Source: Celoporthe dispersa (taxonomy: Eukaryota; Ascomycota; Sordariomycetes; Diaporthales; Cryphonectriaceae). Taken from it: a stretch of 64,000 nucleotides of DNA. Below, piece by piece: positions 22,075 through 33,246 of this stretch. Both the position numbers and the translations under genes were made by a program. The stretch is from assembly GCA_016584495.1 (NCBI GenBank), contig WAID01000003.1, positions 1,612,001 to 1,676,000 on the forward strand, written 5' to 3'. Each line of letters opens with the position of its first letter. Position 1 is the first letter of the stretch. A model generated the notes under the pieces. It worked only from the letters and a program-made list of their open reading frames with translations. It searched no databases and was not told the DNA's origin.

Positions 22075-23496
22075 ATGACGACCGCAACAGTGGTCCCACG
22101 TCCCCTGCCCACCCTCCCCGAGGGCTGGTCCGCCGAGAAGGACTTCAAGTTCGTCGGCAAGGTCAGCGCCTCGACGGAGCGCACCATCGAGCCTGTCGGC
22201 CCTCACTTCCTCGCCCACGCCCGCCGTGCCCGCCACAAGCGCACCTTCTCCGAGGATGACCGCATCCAGGCGCAGGAGAAGGCCAAGAAGGTCGAGGACG
22301 AGGATGACGGCGAGATCAGCGAGCCCGAGGACCCCATGATGCTGCAGCGTGATGCCAAGGACTGGAAGGTATGTTATGCTCTACCCACCCCTCTCCCCTG
22401 TGTCGGTCCCCCCCCAGATGCTGACGGCCACATCCCAATGCAACAGGAGCAAGATCACTATGCCGTGCTCGGCCTCTCCAAGTATCGCTTCAAGGCCACC
22501 GAGGAGCAGATCAAGCGCGCCCACCGCAAGAAGGTCCTGAAGCACCACCCGGACAAGAAGGCAGCCACCGGCCGCGCCGAGGACGACAACTTCTTCAAGT
22601 GCATCCAGAAGGCCACCGAGATCCTGCTCGACCCCGTCAAGCGCCGCCAGTTCGACAGCGTCGACGAGGCCGCCGACGTCGAGCCGCCCACCAAGAAGCA
22701 GCTGCAGAACCCCAAGGCCGACTTCTACAAGCTGTGGGGCAAGGTCTTCAAGGCCGAGGGCCGCTTCTCCAAGAACCACCCGGTGCCCACCTTTGGCGAC
22801 GCCAATGCCACGTACGAGGACGTGGACGCCTTCTACAACTTCTGGTACAACTTCGACAGCTGGCGCACCTTTGAGTACCTGGACGAGGACGTCCCCGACG
22901 ACAACGAGAACCGCGACCAGAAGCGCCACATGGAGCGCAAGAACGCCAACGCCCGCAAGAAGAAGAAGGCCGAGGACAACGCGCGCCTGCGCAAGCTCGT
23001 CGACGACTGCATGGCCGGTGACGAGCGCATCCGCCGGTTCAAGAAGGAGCAGAGCGCCGCCAAGAACAAGAAGAGGCACGAGAGGGAGGCTGCCGAGAAG
23101 GCCGCCGCCGAGGAGGCGCGCCTGAAGAAGGAGGCCGAGGAGAAGGCTGCCAAGGAGGCCGAGGACAAGGCCAAGCTCGACCGCGAGGCCAGCAAGAAGG
23201 CCAAGGAGGCGGCCAAGAACGCCGTCAAGAAGAACAAGCGCGTGCTCAAGGGCAGCGTCAAGGACGCCAACTACTTCGCATCCGGGGATGCCAGCGCCGC
23301 GCAGATCGACGCCGTGCTGGGCGATGTCGAGCTCGTCCAGGGCAAGATCGACCCCGACGAGATCGCCGCGCTCGCCGGCAAGCTCGCCGGCCTCAAGGTC
23401 GCGGACGAGATCAAGGGTGTCTGGAAGGACGAGGTCGCCCGCCTGGTCGGTGCCGGCAAGCTCAAGGAAGGCGACGCCAAGACCTTTTCCGCCTAG
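22075..23496 (+). CDS. ZUO1: Zuotin (Zuo1), ribosome-associated DnaJ-family co-chaperone
   Basis: J-protein of the ribosome-associated complex that, with Ssz1 and Ssb Hsp70, helps nascent chains fold. Exons 22075-22368 and 22447-23496. The intron (GTATGT...CAACAG) is 78 bases, a multiple of three without stops, so a naive ORF reads through it. The mature protein has 447 residues. The J-domain starts right after the junction (EQDHYAVLGLSKYRFKATEE) with the HPD triad in KVLKHHPDKK at about residue 133. The zuotin homology region follows (FDSVDEA, FYKLWGKVFKAEGRFSK, FYNFWYNFDSWRTFEYLD). Then comes a long charged Lys/Glu/Ala helical segment (ribosome/rRNA binding) and a C-terminal helical bundle. 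Frame intact. Strong codon bias fits high expression. Confidence 0.95.
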   Translation: MTTATVVPRPLPTLPEGWSAEKDFKFVGKVSASTERTIEPVGPHFLAHARRARHKRTFSEDDRIQAQEKAKKVEDEDDGEISEPEDPMMLQRDAKDWKVCYALPTPLPCVGPPPDADGHIPMQQEQDHYAVLGLSKYRFKATEEQIKRAHRKKVLKHHPDKKAATGRAEDDNFFKCIQKATEILLDPVKRRQFDSVDEAADVEPPTKKQLQNPKADFYKLWGKVFKAEGRFSKNHPVPTFGDANATYEDVDAFYNFWYNFDSWRTFEYLDEDVPDDNENRDQKRHMERKNANARKKKKAEDNARLRKLVDDCMAGDERIRRFKKEQSAAKNKKRHEREAAEKAAAEEARLKKEAEEKAAKEAEDKAKLDREASKKAKEAAKNAVKKNKRVLKGSVKDANYFASGDASAAQIDAVLGDVELVQGKIDPDEIAALAGKLAGLKVADEIKGVWKDEVARLVGAGKLKEGDAKTFSA

Positions 23497-24197
23497 ATAT
23501 CAGGAGGTCTGTTTGCAGGCGTTTTATATACATATAGGGCCAGCCATCTGGGAGGAGTTCTGCTAGAGGTAGAAAGGAATCATAGAATAGATGCTGTCTC
23601 TCTTTTCCAATACCTTGGCCCTCAAGAGCACCTTTGAAGCTCACTGTCATCATATCTCGAGGGACTTGTATTGCCGTCCTGTTCGAGGTTTATCCAGCCG
23701 CTCGAGACAATCTGTGGGAGTTTCTGCCTGGACGACGAGATTCCCTAAAACTACGGCCTTTCCCGATGTAATGCCGGCTCTGGTTCGCATCTGTCGAGTA
23801 CCACTATTCTTTAGAGCACGCATGTTGTAGCCTATGTATGGAGGCCATTCCACACGTTTTGATAGAGAGAGAGAGAGAGTGTGTGTGTATTGGGACAACG
23901 ACCAGATACACTGACGAGAGGGTGCATTAAAAGTACAATTGATTTTTTCCTACTGTCACTTCCTGAAGTCTATGCCAACTAAACAACGACGCGGAGGGGG
24001 GGCCCGCCGATCTGTTATCTCACGACCAGCAGCACCCCCTCTCTTTTTGAAGTAGGTCTGGATATCAATCAACTTCCCCTCGGGCTCTCCTGCTTCGCGG
24101 GCAACGGTATCCTGCGCAGCCAGCCCGAATAGCTAGCCAAACGCCCCAAGTCCGGCCCTCTATTCCTCTGCCGTCGACCCTGGCCGGTGCTCATCAC
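23497..24197. other. Intergenic between convergent genes
   Basis: 3' regions of zuotin and PDHB. A (GA)/(GT) tract lies at 23865-23889. No gene seen. Confidence 0.6.
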
Positions 24198-25512
24198 TTA
24201 CAGGAGCTTCAGGAGCTTGGCGGCGTGCTGCTCGATGAGGGGCTCGGTAGGGAAGCTCATCTCCTCCAGCTTCTGGGCATAGGGGGTGGGAACCTCGGCG
24301 CCCGTAACACGCTGGGCGGGGGCATCAAGATAGTCGAAGGCATACTCCATGGTGAGGGCCAGGATCTCCGCGGACACGCCGAAGGCGGGTAGCCGCTCTC
24401 GACAACCATGAGACGGTGTGTCTTCTTGACGGACTTGATGATGGCCTCGAGGTCGAGAGGCTTGATGGAGCGCAGGTTGATCACCTCAGCCTCAACGCCG
24501 TAGTTCTTCTTCAGGGCCTCGGCGGCGACGAGAGACTGGCCGACGCACCGCGACATGGTGACAATGGTCAGGTCCTTGCCGGCGCGCTCGATCTTGGCCT
24601 TGCCGATGGGCAGCACGAAGTCGTCCTTCTGCGCGGCCTCGGACATGGGGAAAGACTGTCCGTACATGAGCTCGTTCTCCAGCACGACGACCGGGTTCGG
24701 GTCGCGGATAGCAGCCTTCAGCAGACCCTTGGCATCCTCGGACGACCAGGGAGAGACGACCTTGAGGCCCGGGATGCTGCCGTACCAGGCGCTGTAGTCC
24801 TGCGAGTGCTGGGCGGCCACACCGGAGGCGAAACCGTTGGGGCCCCGGAAGGTGATGTTGCAGGGCTGGATACCGCCGGACATGTAGAGGGTCTTGGCTG
24901 CTGAGTTGATGATCTGGTCGATGGCCTGCATGGCGAAGTTGAAGGTCATGAACTCGCACTAGATTGGGGGATCGCGGCGGGTCAGCAAGATTGCTCCCTC
25001 AACTCTCAAGAAGGAGATAAACCTCCGAGATGCCATTCCTCTCTTCCTCTCTTGATCTCTCTCTTCTCTTGAACCTAGACTCCCCGGGGGAAGGCCTGTC
25101 TGCTACTCACCACAGGGTGCAGGCCGCTCAGCGCGGCACCGACGGCCAAACCACAGAAGCCCGACTCGGTGATGGGGGTATCAATGACCCTGCGGTCGCC
25201 GAAGCGGTCCAGCAGGCCCTTGGTCACCTTATAGGCACCATTGTACTGGGCAACCTCCTCGCCCAGGACGAAGACCTTGTCGTTCGACTCGAGCTCCTCA
25301 GCCAGCGCCTCGTTCAGCGCATCGCGGACGGTGTACTCCTTGGTGCCGGCGGAGGCGTATGTCCGAGTCTGGAGCAGGGCGGAGGGGACAGGGCGGAAGG
25401 ACTTTGGTGATATCGAGGCGGAGCGGGACAGGGGGGAGGAGCAGGAGGGACGGAGGCTTGCTGCGCGCGCGTTGGCAGCCAGGCGCAGGGCCGGTCGAAT
25501 AAATCGGGACAT
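24198..25512 (-). CDS. PDB1: Pyruvate dehydrogenase E1 component, beta subunit (mitochondrial)
   Basis: Part of the thiamine-diphosphate E1 heterotetramer that decarboxylates pyruvate and acetylates the E2 lipoyl groups. Exons 25512-25111 and 24958-24198, with the intron GTGAGT...ATCTAG at 25110-24959. Residues 1-45 form an Arg/Ser/Ala-rich mitochondrial presequence. Then come TVRDALNEALAEELE, VFVLGEEVAQYNGAYKVTKG, DTPITESGFCGLAVGAALSG, HPVCEFMTFNFAMQAIDQI, FRGPNGFASGVAAQHSQDY and VVLENELMYGQSFP, all typical of E1 beta. The frame breaks in the G/C run 24384-24389: upstream reads LMVVESGYP, downstream FGVSAEILALTMEYAFDYLD in the next frame. One added base gives 387 residues, the usual length. 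The stop is TAA at 24200-24198. Confidence 0.93.
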
Positions 25513-26187
25513 TGCTGAGGAGGAACTGGATATGATGAGGATGATGATGCAGAAGAAGAGGCGGAACAATAAAGGCCGACAGCACCACTGAGGGAGATCC
25601 GTCACCCAAAGGAGGCTGGTCGGGGACGGCTGTGTTGTGATGGAGGAGGAGGTGGTGGTGTTGGGGTGGCCTTCGGTCGAGGTGGAAAAGATGCGATATC
25701 GCCTACTCCTGCTCAAGGGCAGACGGTATCGCCGGAGGGAATTTTTTCGCTGCTGGCCTGCAGTGTCGCCCCAAAGCTCCGAACCAATCTGCGGGAGTGC
25801 GTGGGACCCCTGCAAGCCCAGCATCAGCGTGGTGCCAGCATGCTAATTTTCTGTTGGGCTGCGGGCGGGATCCACCGAAGCTACGGTCACCGAAGGGCAA
25901 CCAGCCAACAATAACTGCTGTTAAATACCTCCAGCCCAAAAAAAGGCCACACATACACACACATGCATAGTTGACGTCTCAAGAAATCATTGGTCTGTGC
26001 ACAAAGGACGACTGCTCTCGACTTGTGTGTCTTTCTGCTTGCTTCTTTTGTCTTTTTTTTCCTTTTTCTCTAAGCAGCAGCCTCTCGGATGTCTATATAA
26101 TATTATTAGTACATGTACAATGCATTATTAGGCGCTTCTGGTCAGTGCGCTGGATCCTCTTCTTCTCTTTCTCGATTTTCGCTTCAC
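25513..26187. other. Intergenic
   Basis: PDHB leader and promoter (the PDHB frame happens to be open for about 300 bases upstream) and ERG6 3' UTR. No further gene seen. Confidence 0.6.
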
Positions 26188-27583
26188 CTAGTTGGCCGGC
26201 TTGCGCCCGACCATCAGGTACATGGGCGTGAACAGGTTCAACCTCGCACCGGCAACGAGCCCGTCGGCGCCCTCGCTCAGCGCGTTGGCCGTCTTCTGCG
26301 TGCCCTTGGGCGCGATGTGCAGCTTTCTCCATCACGCCGGCGAACCCGTGCGTGAAGAACTGTCCCAGCTTGGTCATCCGGAAGATGGTGAACAGGTCGC
26401 CCATGGACTGCAGGTACTTCATCTCGCCAGACAGAGGCCAGTACCAGGGCATGGGGTCGGGCCGCTGCGCCAGGTCCTCGTGCTTGAGGAGCTCAAAGCC
26501 CGCGGCCTTCATGGCGTCTAGGCCCTCCTGAATGGGCACCATGTTGGAGATGCCGTTGCCAAGCTCAATGGCCAGGCGGATCTTGCGGTGCTCGGCGTTG
26601 TTGTTGTCGTAGTCGTCCGTCATGAGCCACTCGTACACGCCGAACACGCCACCGGGCTTGAGCACGCGGAAGATCTCGCTGTAGACACCTTCCAGCTTGG
26701 GAGCGTGGACGGTGGCCTCAATGGCGTAGACGGCATCGAAGGTGTTGTCGGGGAAGGACATTTGCTGCAGGTGGTCAGCTGGGCCGAATAGAGAAGAAGA
26801 GGAAGAGGGGGGCGGGGGAACAAGGAGTCAAGAGCAAGGGTTCTCTACCATGAAATCGCCCTTGACATAGGTCAGCTGGTTGGAGAGCTTCTCCTTGGCC
26901 GCATAATGAGTCGCACGGTCGATCTGGTAGTCGTTGTTGTTCAGACCGACGATGTTTGCGCCTGTGAACTTGGCGATCTCGCGAGCAGGTCCGCCCACAC
27001 CACAGCCAACATCCAGGACGTTCATGCCCTCCTGAATGCCGATCTGGTGTGCCAGGTAGTGTTCATGACGGGCAATGGCCTGGTAGAATGGCTCGCCGAG
27101 GGAGAAGCGGCAGAAGTGGAAGGACTGGCCCCATCCGTACTCGTAGATGTCGGTGGCAAGGTTGTAGTAGCTGTGAACAGAGAGAGAGAGGGGCAAGATG
27201 TCAGTTGGAAATCCTTGGGAACCGCATGGGAGGGTGTGGGAAATACCTACTGTCTGGTCAAAGTGGCATACTCGTCAGTCCGCGCCTATACCAAAAGACG
27301 GTCAGCTTGATTTCACGCTGGCTGGCCCCTGCCTCTGCGCGTGGGCGCGGTATGGTGATTGATGCAGGCAATTTACCTTGCGGTCGGCATCAGTCTCGTT
27401 CTCGGCTCTCTTCCCGTCAAAGTGCTTGAAGTACTCGTCAAGGGCCGCCTTCTTGGCCTCAGGGTCCTTGAAGAGGATCGTCGCGATACCGTTGGCCTGG
27501 GCGGCAGTCTTGCCGTGCATGGCCTTGTTGAACGCGGCATCGCGGCCCTTGTTTTCTTGCTCCAGCTGGATCTTGCTACCCAT
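26188..27583 (-). CDS. ERG6: Sterol 24-C-methyltransferase
   Basis: SAM-dependent methylation of the sterol side chain at C-24 in ergosterol synthesis, at the ER/lipid droplets. Four exons: 27583-27377, 27285-27251, 27170-26849 and 26764-26188. All introns are GT-AG; the second exon is only 35 bases. Landmarks are HYYNLATDIYEYGWGQSFHF (sterol-binding region I, about 81-100), the SAM motif LDVGCGVGGPA (about 133-143), MSFPDNTFDAVYAIEATVHA and LKPGGVFGVYEWLMTD. Near the 3' end the frame shifts at the AAA complementary to 26324-26326. Before it reads HGFAGVMEK; after it, one frame over, LHIAPKGTQKTANAL and FTPMYLMVGRKPAN end at the TAG at 26190-26188. Removing one base gives 379 residues, the standard family length. 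Confidence 0.95.
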
Positions 27584-28043
27584 TTTGACGTGTTGAACGA
27601 TGGAAATCTAGTAGGATGAAGTGGGCGAAGATCAATTGGCTCGGGGACGAGGACGGAGGACAGAGGGAGCAACTCGACGAAGAAGTAGCGCTGGCAAGAC
27701 AACCAGTGGAAATATGGTGACAATCTTAAACTTTTTAGCATATGAGCTGGCGTAACAGGGGGCAGTCACAGGGGTAGCCAGAGCGAGTGTGGGGCAGAAA
27801 AATGGACATGCTTACTAAGTAGTCATACCCGTAGGTCATTATCAGCCTGTGCACACCTTATCAGGCTCGAGACTGAACCCCTGAGATGGGACCTGGCGTG
27901 TCTGGCCATAATAATGGGCACTTGTATGAATACCTATGGACAGGTAGATGCTGTGTACATGGCTTTCCAGAGAATTCCATAGTTGTTTCTTGCAGAGAGA
28001 AGTCTGGCTTAGGATCACAGGGCAATCTGATCTCATTCCAGGA
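27584..28043. other. Intergenic
   Basis: ERG6 promoter and leader. Nothing recognisable. Confidence 0.5.
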
Positions 28044-28353
28044 TCAAACTTGTCCAGCAGTGCCTCGCCAGAGTCGTTCATTGTGGTAGTACTCTTCTGC
28101 CACTGCTGCTGCTTGCTGATCTTGACAAGATCAATTACCTGAGTCCAGGCAATCTTAGGCGTGGGTTCCCAAGCGGAAGCATTTGGCATCTTGACTTGGA
28201 CAAGCAAGCAGCACAAGGCTTAACCTCAAACTCCTGGTTGCTGAGGTAATCATTCCGCCTCTCTTTTGTGATAAGATAAGCTTGCTGCCTCCCGGCGCTC
28301 TGCGCCACCACCCGAAAAAAGTGCCCAGTCAACACGCCAACCTTCGATGTCAT
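28044..28353 (-). CDS. Candidate small gene divergent from SLT11
   Basis: Coding-like segments occur on the minus strand with natural composition: MTSKVGVLTGHFFRVVAQSA from 28353, then MPNASAWEPTPKIAWTQ (about 28190-28140), then EYYHNERLWRGTAGQV ending in TGA at 28046-28044. They lie in different frames. Joining them needs introns of only 30-40 bases (a GTAATT donor follows ...AWTQ) or the single-base errors seen elsewhere here. The start is about 150 bases from the SLT11 ATG, a typical bidirectional-promoter spacing. The final motif is conserved-looking, but I cannot name the family. Confidence 0.35.
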
Positions 28354-28505
28354 TATCCTTGGAACATCGACCATCTACACCTGCAGAGCTCACCCCACCC
28401 ACGACAACAATCTCATCGACATCACTCTCTCACTCACCGTGAAACCGACTCACGCCCATACCCTAAACTCGAACAGACCGTGTACCATCTCGACCGACCG
28501 CCAAC

Positions 28506-29654
28506 ATGCCACCACAAATCAAACAAGACTTGAACCGTTCCGGTTGGGAGTCCACCGACTTCCCTTCCGTCTGCGAATCATGTCTGCCCGAGAACCCCTA
28601 TGTCAAGATGCTCAAGGAGGACTACGGCTCCGAGTGCAAGCTATGCTCCCGTCCCTTCACAATCTTCAGCTGGTCCGCCGACCGCGCCCACGGCCGCAAG
28701 AAGCGCACGAGCATCTGCCTCACCTGCGCGCGCCTCAAGAACTGCTGCCAGTGCTGTATGCTAGACCTGTCATTCGGCCTGCCCATCGTCGTGCGCGATG
28801 CTGCGCTGAAGATGGTCGCGCCCGGCCCCCAGAGCGAGATCAACCGCGAGTTCTTTGCGCAGAACAACGAGAGGGCCATCGAGGAGGGGCGGGGGGGCGT
28901 CGAGGAGTACGAGAAGACAGACGAGAAGGCGAGGGACCTGCTGAGGAAGCTGGCACAGAGCAAGCCGTACTTCCGGAAGGGGAGGACCGTCGATGGGGAT
29001 GGGAACCCGACCGGCGAGAGTTCATCCAGGAGCGCCACCGGGGGCAGCGCCGCGGTCGGTGCAGGCATGGGAGGCGCGGGCCCGATCCGGACCAGGGACT
29101 CGAGGGCCGCTGGCGCGATGGGCGCGAGACCTGGGGGCGGGGGGAGACCGGGCGGGTCGAGGAAAGGCGCGTTTCCGTCTACGGCACAGCTACCTCCCGG
29201 GCCCAAGGACTGGCAGCCACCGGCGGATAAGAACATCATGTCGCTGTTCATCACGGGCATCGAGGACGACCTGCCCGAGTACAAGATTCGCGACTTCTTC
29301 AAGGCGTTCGGCAAGATTAAATCACTGTTCTGCTCCCACATGTCACACTGCGCGTTCGTCAACTACGAGACAAGAGAGGCTGCCGAGAAGGCCTCCGAGG
29401 AGTGCAAGGGGAGGGCGGTCATCTCTGGATGCCCCCTGCGCGTGCGATGGAGCCAGCCCAAGGCTGTGGGCACGATGAGCCGAGAGGAGAGGCTAGAGAT
29501 GCTGAGGGATGGCCGCTCAGCGTTCCCGCAGGCCAAGAGGCAACACGGTGGGCAGAGAGCAGCAATCGAGGGTAGCAGTGCCCAGAAGGAGGAGCCGGTG
29601 GCCGCCCCTCCAGGCGCTGCAGATGTCAACTACGCCAGTCTGTCGGGCAACTGA
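28506..29654 (+). CDS. SLT11: Pre-mRNA-splicing factor SLT11/Cwf5 (RBM22 family)
   Basis: Spliceosomal RNA-binding protein of the NineTeen-complex-related group that contacts U6/U2 and the pre-mRNA in the catalytic core. A single exon, 382 residues, frame intact. The N-terminus has paired zinc-binding Cys motifs (CESCLPENPYV, CKLCSRPFTIF, CLTCARLKNCCQCC), with the family sequence CCMLDLSFGLPIVVRD following. A Gly/Ala/Arg-rich linker covers about residues 175-225. One RRM follows (MSLFITGIEDDLPEYKIRDF, about 240-260, and SHCAFVNYETREAAEKA). The tail is low complexity. Length and order match fungal orthologues. Confidence 0.95.
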   Translation: MPPQIKQDLNRSGWESTDFPSVCESCLPENPYVKMLKEDYGSECKLCSRPFTIFSWSADRAHGRKKRTSICLTCARLKNCCQCCMLDLSFGLPIVVRDAALKMVAPGPQSEINREFFAQNNERAIEEGRGGVEEYEKTDEKARDLLRKLAQSKPYFRKGRTVDGDGNPTGESSSRSATGGSAAVGAGMGGAGPIRTRDSRAAGAMGARPGGGGRPGGSRKGAFPSTAQLPPGPKDWQPPADKNIMSLFITGIEDDLPEYKIRDFFKAFGKIKSLFCSHMSHCAFVNYETREAAEKASEECKGRAVISGCPLRVRWSQPKAVGTMSREERLEMLRDGRSAFPQAKRQHGGQRAAIEGSSAQKEEPVAAPPGAADVNYASLSGN

Positions 29655-30108
29655 GAGGGGCAGTTTTCATGGACGCTTCTCTTCATGTCGGCGTTTTGGG
29701 CGTTTGAGAAAAGGGGACCAGCGACAGACCGATACCATGCACAGCGACAAAGGTTCGGAGCATTTCAGGCAGCATTGTGTGTCGTTCAAGTTTTCCTGTG
29801 TCTTAGTAGAGGGGTATCATTTCATTATAGGCAATTCTCTCTAGCCTTTATAATCTTACAGTTGACCCAGCACAATTCGTCTTGTCTCTTCCTGTCCGTG
29901 GCTCCGTGTTGGGAACAGTGCACTTCCAGACGTTCGCCGCCAAGACGTCTGAACACCAATGCCCCAGGTGGTCTTCCTCGGGCTGCTGGCCTGATCTGGC
30001 TGCCCCGGGACAGAGACATCCTTGGGTGTAGACAATTCCGCTCCAACCAGCCTGGAGGGGGTTCCCGCCTTTTAGAAGTTGTGGCAATCATGCAATAGAC
30101 TTTTTTTC
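29655..30108. other. Intergenic between convergent SLT11 and MZM1
   Basis: 3' UTRs only; nothing else seen. Confidence 0.6.
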
Positions 30109-30548
30109 TCAGCTCGAGCAGCATCCATCTCCGCTCGTGGCCTTCTTCATGCCCGCCAGGGTAATCGTGTCATTGTCACCGCGCTCGGTGTATTCGTGTA
30201 TTCTCAATTCTGCACACCATTAGATCACTCGTCAGCAATTATTCTCCCCTACCACATGAGATCTCTGGCCACCATCCTGTGAGGATCGAAGTGAGTCCAC
30301 CCGTTGTACTCACTGTAGGTATTCCCATCGCTCTGCTGGCTGCCCTGTACAACATTTGCCCTCAGAGCTTCCGCAACAGCCTCCGCATGCTGTAACGCAG
30401 AGGCGACAGCTGGATCCGCTGGTTGCAGGCTTGCCTTCTCCCGGAACATGGTGCGGGCCTGCTGCCGCGCGGCGAAGAGCATGCGCTCATCGCCCTGGAA
30501 GGCTATGCGTGTTGCGCGCAGGACATTGCGGTAGGCGGCGAGGGCCAT
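30109..30548 (-). CDS. MZM1: Mitochondrial zinc maintenance protein 1 (LYR family)
   Basis: Matrix chaperone that supports complex III assembly by stabilising the Rieske protein. Exons 30548-30314 and 30209-30109, intron GTGAGT...GTGCAG, 111 residues. The start MALAAYRNVLRATRIAFQGD contains the LYR-type YR motif. REKASLQPADPAVASALQHA, VAEALRANVVQG and, across the splice junction, YKLRIHEYTERGDNDTI follow, ending in CCSS. All are hallmarks of fungal Mzm1. The second exon is too short to appear as an ORF and was found from the conserved LRIHE segment. Frame intact. Confidence 0.92.
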
Positions 30549-32276
30549 TGTGTGGAATGACCCAAAGGAACCCTGCAGGAATCTCGAGGTAGGTAGGCAA
30601 GAGAGAGGACAGGTCGTGCTAAGAGAGAGAGAGAGAGAGGCTCGTAGACTGTGATTAAGGGTGTGGCGAGAGAGGGATCATTTATTTGGGTGTGGCCCGG
30701 CTGGGTGTGAAGAGAAATATTCCAGCATGCATTCTTCCTTCTAGAACATCACTGGAAGGTGATCTTCGGTGCTGGCCGGCAACTACTGAAATCGTTCCCA
30801 TTGGCCAGATAGGCTGACTAAGATCACCGCCTAAGCCCACAGTGAAGGCAACCCATACCAACACAACACCACCCTCGTACTCTGTATAATTACTATGTAC
30901 TTAAGTCTACCCACTTTTTTACCCAAGGTTTGCGACTTGAAGTATCGCCAGCGTCAGATTTGTGGTCACTGTTGACAAGAAATGCACCTTGTGGACCAGC
31001 TGCGTAGTATCCAAGTAAATAGACCGAGTCTTGCTCTGCATGCCTGGATGTTTGGGTATGGACGAGCCGGCACCAGTGGAAAATTGTCTGGAGAAGCAAA
31101 GGGACTTTCTCTTTCCCGTGGAACTGGATATATAAATGGGATGGTCTCGCCTGTAGACTCAAGTAGAGTCACAACACCAACGGCGAAACCAGCGCCTCGT
31201 GGAAATTAGCGAAGCCTCACGAACGTGGCAGCCTGGTTGACTTCGCATGCAGATCAAGCATTGTCGGCAAAAGTCTGGCTTTGGGCACCACGCCGGGCTC
31301 TCATTGTGGGCTCTTGTTACTATTTCCTCGCAGTCTTGATTCTCTGTTGCGCGTCCTGCCCATCAAGTTTCGGCCCTGAGCCGCTCATCGCCAAGCGTGG
31401 GATTCATACGCGTGGTGACGCCGATGACCCCATAAATCCTCACGATCGATTGAGTGCAGTGACGCTAGGAGTATTCGGGTGTTCGGCAAGCCTCACTTTG
31501 CAGTTGAGCATACAGCTAACAGGCACAAATGCCGAAATAATATCCATCTCCTGCTTGACGCGATGCTTGGCGCTGCCAAATCAACCACGGTCCTGTCCTG
31601 TCTTTATCCAGATTGCCTGCACACCAGAAACCCTTGCAAGCCCCATGCACAGGGTGGCCATGAACCTGTAATGGATATTGAGGGGGCTCAATAATTTAGG
31701 TCTAGTCCTTTCCAGGTCTTGTATCTCGGACCAAGGGCGCCGAAGGCATTGATCACGCCGCAGGCATCTGCCAGCCTCGTGGCCCTCTACAGTCATGTCT
31801 ACCTAAGGGATTATCAGTAGAGCCCAAAGACTCGAGTGCCGCAAGGAGAGTGCACCATGGCTTCAAATATGCTCGGGGGCACACGTCCTAATCAACTGTT
31901 CTAGATCAAGTCATGATGTTGGGTTACTAATGCATGTAGATGACATGTGCTATCCACAACATGGGCATTAGCCGCCGTCTCATGCGCACGGAGGCATTTC
32001 GAATTAATCTATTCTAGATGAAGGCTGACCCAGCAACGGTCTTGAGCTTCCTGCCATGTTCAGGAAAGACGAACAGCGGACTCGGAAGCGGAGAACGCTC
32101 AGCCCTCCTCTCGTGCATGTATAAATCATTTCCTCCCCAGATTGCTCTTCTCGGCAATCCCATTCCTTCCCTAATTGCCAAGACCTTTCGATTTGGAAGA
32201 CTTGTCCCTCCTGGGTTCCTTATAGATCTTCACACCTGATATCATCTTGAGTCGATCACTCACTAATTCACCCACC
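30549..32276. other. Intergenic
   Basis: MZM1 promoter side and AA9 promoter. Moderately AT-rich. A 148-codon ORF at 31225-31671 has no recognisable content. Confidence 0.5.
32120..32126 (+). promoter_or_regulatory. TATA-like box of the AA9 gene
   Basis: TATAAAT about 150 bases upstream of the AA9 start codon, a plausible distance for a fungal TATA element. Inferred from sequence and spacing only. Confidence 0.4.
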
Positions 32277-33246
32277 ATGCGGCTGGATATCCTGGCCCCT
32301 ATTCTTTCGGCGGCCTCCCTCGCCGCCGCTCATGGCGCAGTCACATCTTACGAGATCGGTGGCACGTAAGGAGATTCTTCCCCACCGCGAAGAAGAAACA
32401 CACAACTTACACTTTCACAGCACCTTCCCAGGTTATACAGGCTACTCGCCGTCAACCTCCCCACCCACTATCGAGCGACAATGGCCCGACTATAACCCAA
32501 TCCTGTCCGTTAGCGACCCCATGATGACCTGCAACGGCGGAACGTCAGCCCCTCTGAATGCCACCGTCTCCCCCGGCGAGAACGTCACGGCCATCTGGGC
32601 CCAGTGGACCCATCAACAGGGCCCCGTCATGGTGTGGATGTACGACTGCGGCGGCGACTTTTCATCCTGCGACGGCAAGTCACAGAAGTGGTTCAAGATT
32701 GACCAGATGGGCATGACAGCGCCTCCCCCTGACCGGCACGAGCTGGGGAACAGCAATTGTTGCGGCGGTGAGACCTAGTCCTTTCTCTCTCTCTCTCTTC
32801 CAAGCCCTCAATTTCTTCCACCTCTCTTATCCCCTGGATATATTCAAGCCCTGTTATGTTTCTGACACGGGAAGACAACAGACTCTCAAGTGGACAAGCA
32901 CAATTCCCACAAATCTGGCTCCGGGCAACTACCTCATCCGCCATGAGCTGCTGGCTATCCACCAGGCCAACACGCCCCAGTTCTACCCCGAGTGCGCACA
33001 GCTTGTCGTCACCGGAAGCGGGACAGCAGCCGCACCCTCCAGCTACCTGTACTCGATTCCTGCCTATGCTTCGGCGAACGATCCGGGAATTGACGTGAGT
33101 GTTTCTAATAATAGCAATGTTGAGATGGCTCCAGGCTGACTTGCGTTTCCTCTCCTCTTTCCCCGGTCTAGATTGATATTTACAGTAGCACTGCCACGAC
33201 ATACACGATCCCTGCCGGCGATGTGTACTCTGGCTTTGAGTTCTAG
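32277..33246 (+). CDS. AA9 lytic polysaccharide monooxygenase (secreted)
   Basis: Copper enzyme that oxidatively cleaves cellulose or hemicellulose. Four exons: 32277-32365, 32421-32767, 32882-33094, 33172-33246. An 18-residue signal peptide (MRLDILAPILSAASLAAA) ends at His19, the mature N-terminal His of the copper brace. The second brace His lies in WTHQQGPVMVWM. NYLIRHELLAIH and TPQFYPECAQL carry the conserved Gln/Tyr of the axial site. Paired Cys (MMTCNGG, CAQL) fit the fold. There is no CBM1; the protein ends DVYSGFEF. The C5 run 32725-32729 has one base too many. Before it the frame reads DQMGMTAPP, after it LTGTSWGTAIVAA, which then splices in phase to TLKWTSTIPTNLAPGNY. Corrected length 240 residues. 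Probably inducible. Confidence 0.92.
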
